Of a stretch of DNA of 64,000 bases, positions 62,455 to 64,000 are shown one piece after another; positions within the stretch are counted from its first letter, which is position 1; each line of letters begins with the position of its first letter. The notes under the pieces were generated by a model that made no database searches, had not been told where the DNA came from, and saw only the letters and a list, made by a program, of their open reading frames with translations. Both the position numbers and the translations under genes were made by a program. This DNA comes from Streptomyces olivaceoviridis (lineage in GTDB: Bacteria > Actinomycetota > Actinomycetes > Streptomycetales > Streptomycetaceae). The stretch covers positions 682,001-746,000 of the forward strand of contig NZ_BMUI01000001.1 of NCBI RefSeq assembly GCF_014650115.1, in the 5' to 3' direction.

Positions 62455-63873
62455 TCAGCCCACCTTCTCGAACTCCGGGTCGCGGCGGTCCGCGATGGAC
62501 GGCGTCCGGGACTTAAGGACCAGCCAGCCGATGCCCAGGGCGACCGCCCAGACCGCCATCACGTACAGGCAGACGCGGGAGTCGGCGTCGTAGGCGATCA
62601 GACCGGTGACGAAGAGCAGGAAGGCGATGGCGATGTACGAGCACACCGCGCCGCCGGGCGCCGGGAAGGAGCTGGTGGGCAGCCGGCCCGCGTCGACCGC
62701 GCGGCGGTAGAGGACGTGGCTGACCAGGATCATCAGCCAGGTCCAGATGCCGGCCGCGGTGGCGACGGAGGTGACGTAGCCGAAGGCCTTCTCCGGGACG
62801 ACGTAGTTCAGGACGACGCCGATGCCCATGAACAGCACCGAGACGGTGATGCCGAGCGCGGGGGTCTTGGTGGCCGACAGCTTCGAGAAGACCCGCGGGG
62901 CCTCGCCGTTGTCGGCGAGGGTGCGCAGCATGCGGCCGGTGGAGTACATGCCGGAGTTGCAGGACGACAGGGCGGCGGTGAGCACCACGAAGTTGACGAT
63001 GCCGGCGCCGGCCGGGATGCCGATGACCGCGAACGCCTTCACGAAGGGGCTGACGCCCGGCGCGAACTCGGTCCACTTCACCACGCACAGGATGACGGTG
63101 AGGGCACCGACGTAGAACAGCGCGATGCGCCAGGGCAGCGTGTTGATGGCCTTCGGGAGGGTCTTCTCCGGGTTCTCGGACTCGCCGGCGGTGACGCCGA
63201 CCAGCTCGACGGCGAGGTAGGCGAACATCACGCCCTGCAAGGTCATCAGCGACGAGCCGATGCCCTTGGGGAAGAAGCCGTCGAACTGCCACAGGTTCGC
63301 CACGTGCGCGGTGTCGCCCGCGGCGCTGAAGCCGAAGGTGAGCACACCCAGGCCGATCACGATCATGCCGATCAGGGCCGTGACCTTGACCATGGAGAAC
63401 CAGAACTCGATCTCGCCGAACAGCTTCACCGAGATCAGGTTGGCCACGAACAGGACCACCAGGAAGACCAGGGCCGTCACCCACTGCGGGATGCCGGGGA
63501 ACCAGTAGTGGACGTAGATCGCGGCGGCCGTCAGCTCGGCCATGCCGGTCACGACCCACATCAGCCAGTACGTCCAGCCGGTGAAGTAGCCGAAGAACGG
63601 GCCGAGGAACTCCCGGGAGTACTCGGCGAAGGAGCCGGAGACCGGGCGGTAGAGCAGCAGTTCGCCCAGGGCCCGCATGATGAAGAAGATGATCACGCCG
63701 GCGAGGGCGTACATCAGGATGAGGCTGGGACCGGCCTTGGCGATGTTCGCCCCGGCTCCCAGGAAGAGCCCGACGCCGACCGCGCCGCCGATCGCGATCA
63801 TCTGGACCTGACGGCTGCCGAGCCCGCGCTCGTACCCCTCCTCAGGGGCGGTGGTGACCTTCTCAGAGGTCAT
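62455..63873 (-). CDS. Amino-acid permease (APC superfamily)
   Basis: A 472-residue transporter with twelve predicted helices. The consensus opening GLGSRQVQMIAIGGAVGVGL and LFLGAGANIAKAGPS are typical of the AAT/GABA group, as are FIMRALGELLLYRPVSGSFA and EYSREFLGPFFGYFTGWTYW. ATG 63873 is preferred; an upstream ATG adds seven residues. It imports a proton-coupled amino acid of unknown identity. The 127 bp to the window end contain no gene. Confidence 0.87.
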   Translation of the reverse strand: MTSEKVTTAPEEGYERGLGSRQVQMIAIGGAVGVGLFLGAGANIAKAGPSLILMYALAGVIIFFIMRALGELLLYRPVSGSFAEYSREFLGPFFGYFTGWTYWLMWVVTGMAELTAAAIYVHYWFPGIPQWVTALVFLVVLFVANLISVKLFGEIEFWFSMVKVTALIGMIVIGLGVLTFGFSAAGDTAHVANLWQFDGFFPKGIGSSLMTLQGVMFAYLAVELVGVTAGESENPEKTLPKAINTLPWRIALFYVGALTVILCVVKWTEFAPGVSPFVKAFAVIGIPAGAGIVNFVVLTAALSSCNSGMYSTGRMLRTLADNGEAPRVFSKLSATKTPALGITVSVLFMGIGVVLNYVVPEKAFGYVTSVATAAGIWTWLMILVSHVLYRRAVDAGRLPTSSFPAPGGAVCSYIAIAFLLFVTGLIAYDADSRVCLYVMAVWAVALGIGWLVLKSRTPSIADRRDPEFEKVG

Positions 63874-64000
63874 GTGTGGTGCGCCTTTCTCCATGCCGAC
63901 CCGGGCCTTTCGTCGGCCTCGGATCGGGTCTCGATCCCCCCGGATGATGGAGTTGTCTGCCTGGCCGACGGTCGTCGGCTCGGTGGCGCACCCGGCCGGA

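Overview
The window is chromosomal DNA of a high-GC actinomycete, almost certainly a Streptomyces. The support is a strong G/C third-position bias, frequent GTG and TTG starts with GGAGG-type ribosome sites, DasR-type operators, class E and class F sortases, a CysO/CysM/Mec cysteine pathway, and a gene order rph-nagF-nagE1-nagE2-MBL-...-cysM-cysO-mec-permease that agrees with what I recall of the S. coelicolor SCO2904-SCO2914 block. Species cannot be fixed from the sequence alone.

Layout. 1-7435: a catabolic and uptake block with an EutA/maleate-isomerase-like enzyme (cut by the left edge), a D-2-hydroxyacid dehydrogenase, an amidase, the four-gene Ehu-type polar amino-acid/ectoine ABC importer and an IclR regulator. 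7531-13473: two identical tRNA-Lys(CTT) genes bracket an acyl-CoA ligase, a DUF3592 protein, a chitin-active LPMO under a DasR-like site, an SPFH protein and a secreted NlpC-like amidase. 13589-19711: a FadR-type regulator, a class F sortase with a secreted partner, an HAD hydrolase, an LARTG-tailed surface protein and a ROK regulator. 19759-26794: oxidoreductases, a fumarylacetoacetase-family enzyme, a second YidC, and a divergent HxlR/MFS pair. 27031-30756: a class E sortase, a GH30 glycosidase split by a frameshift, and a SEC-C protein.

30790-34430 is a lower-GC accessory island. It carries a DUF262 protein, an HEPN putative RNase with an intact R-x4-H motif, and a small third ORF interrupted by an amber codon, followed by badly decayed gene remains. 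This is the best candidate for a mobile defence module. 34536-43248 has a heat-stress cluster (Hsp20, a Met-His-Pro repeat ORF, DUF2267), a GlxA-type regulator, an MFS transporter, DUF445, a secreted SGNH hydrolase and rdgB. 43305-46601 has an unusual short tRNA with a UAG anticodon, two coupled HNH endonucleases, bcp, a solitary GroES and a guanidine-III riboswitch controlling a Gdx exporter. 46644-54257 has a very large penicillin-binding protein, an ABC-2 exporter and a broken DUF1707 gene. 54373-63873 has rph, the N-acetylglucosamine PTS with DasR operators, an MBL hydrolase, a membrane-anchored PemK/MazF protein, the cysteine genes with a leader peptide, and an amino-acid permease.

Two themes run across the window. 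First, chitin and N-acetylglucosamine use is linked by DasR-like operators at the LPMO (10.6 kb) and at nagF/nagE1 and nagE2 (55.5 and 56.9 kb). Second, at least six genes have the last codons plus the stop codon duplicated in tandem, exactly or in decayed form, just downstream (14.3-14.6, 16.9-17.2, 26.8, 42.6, 46.1 and 46.6 kb). No single gene annotation explains this pattern.
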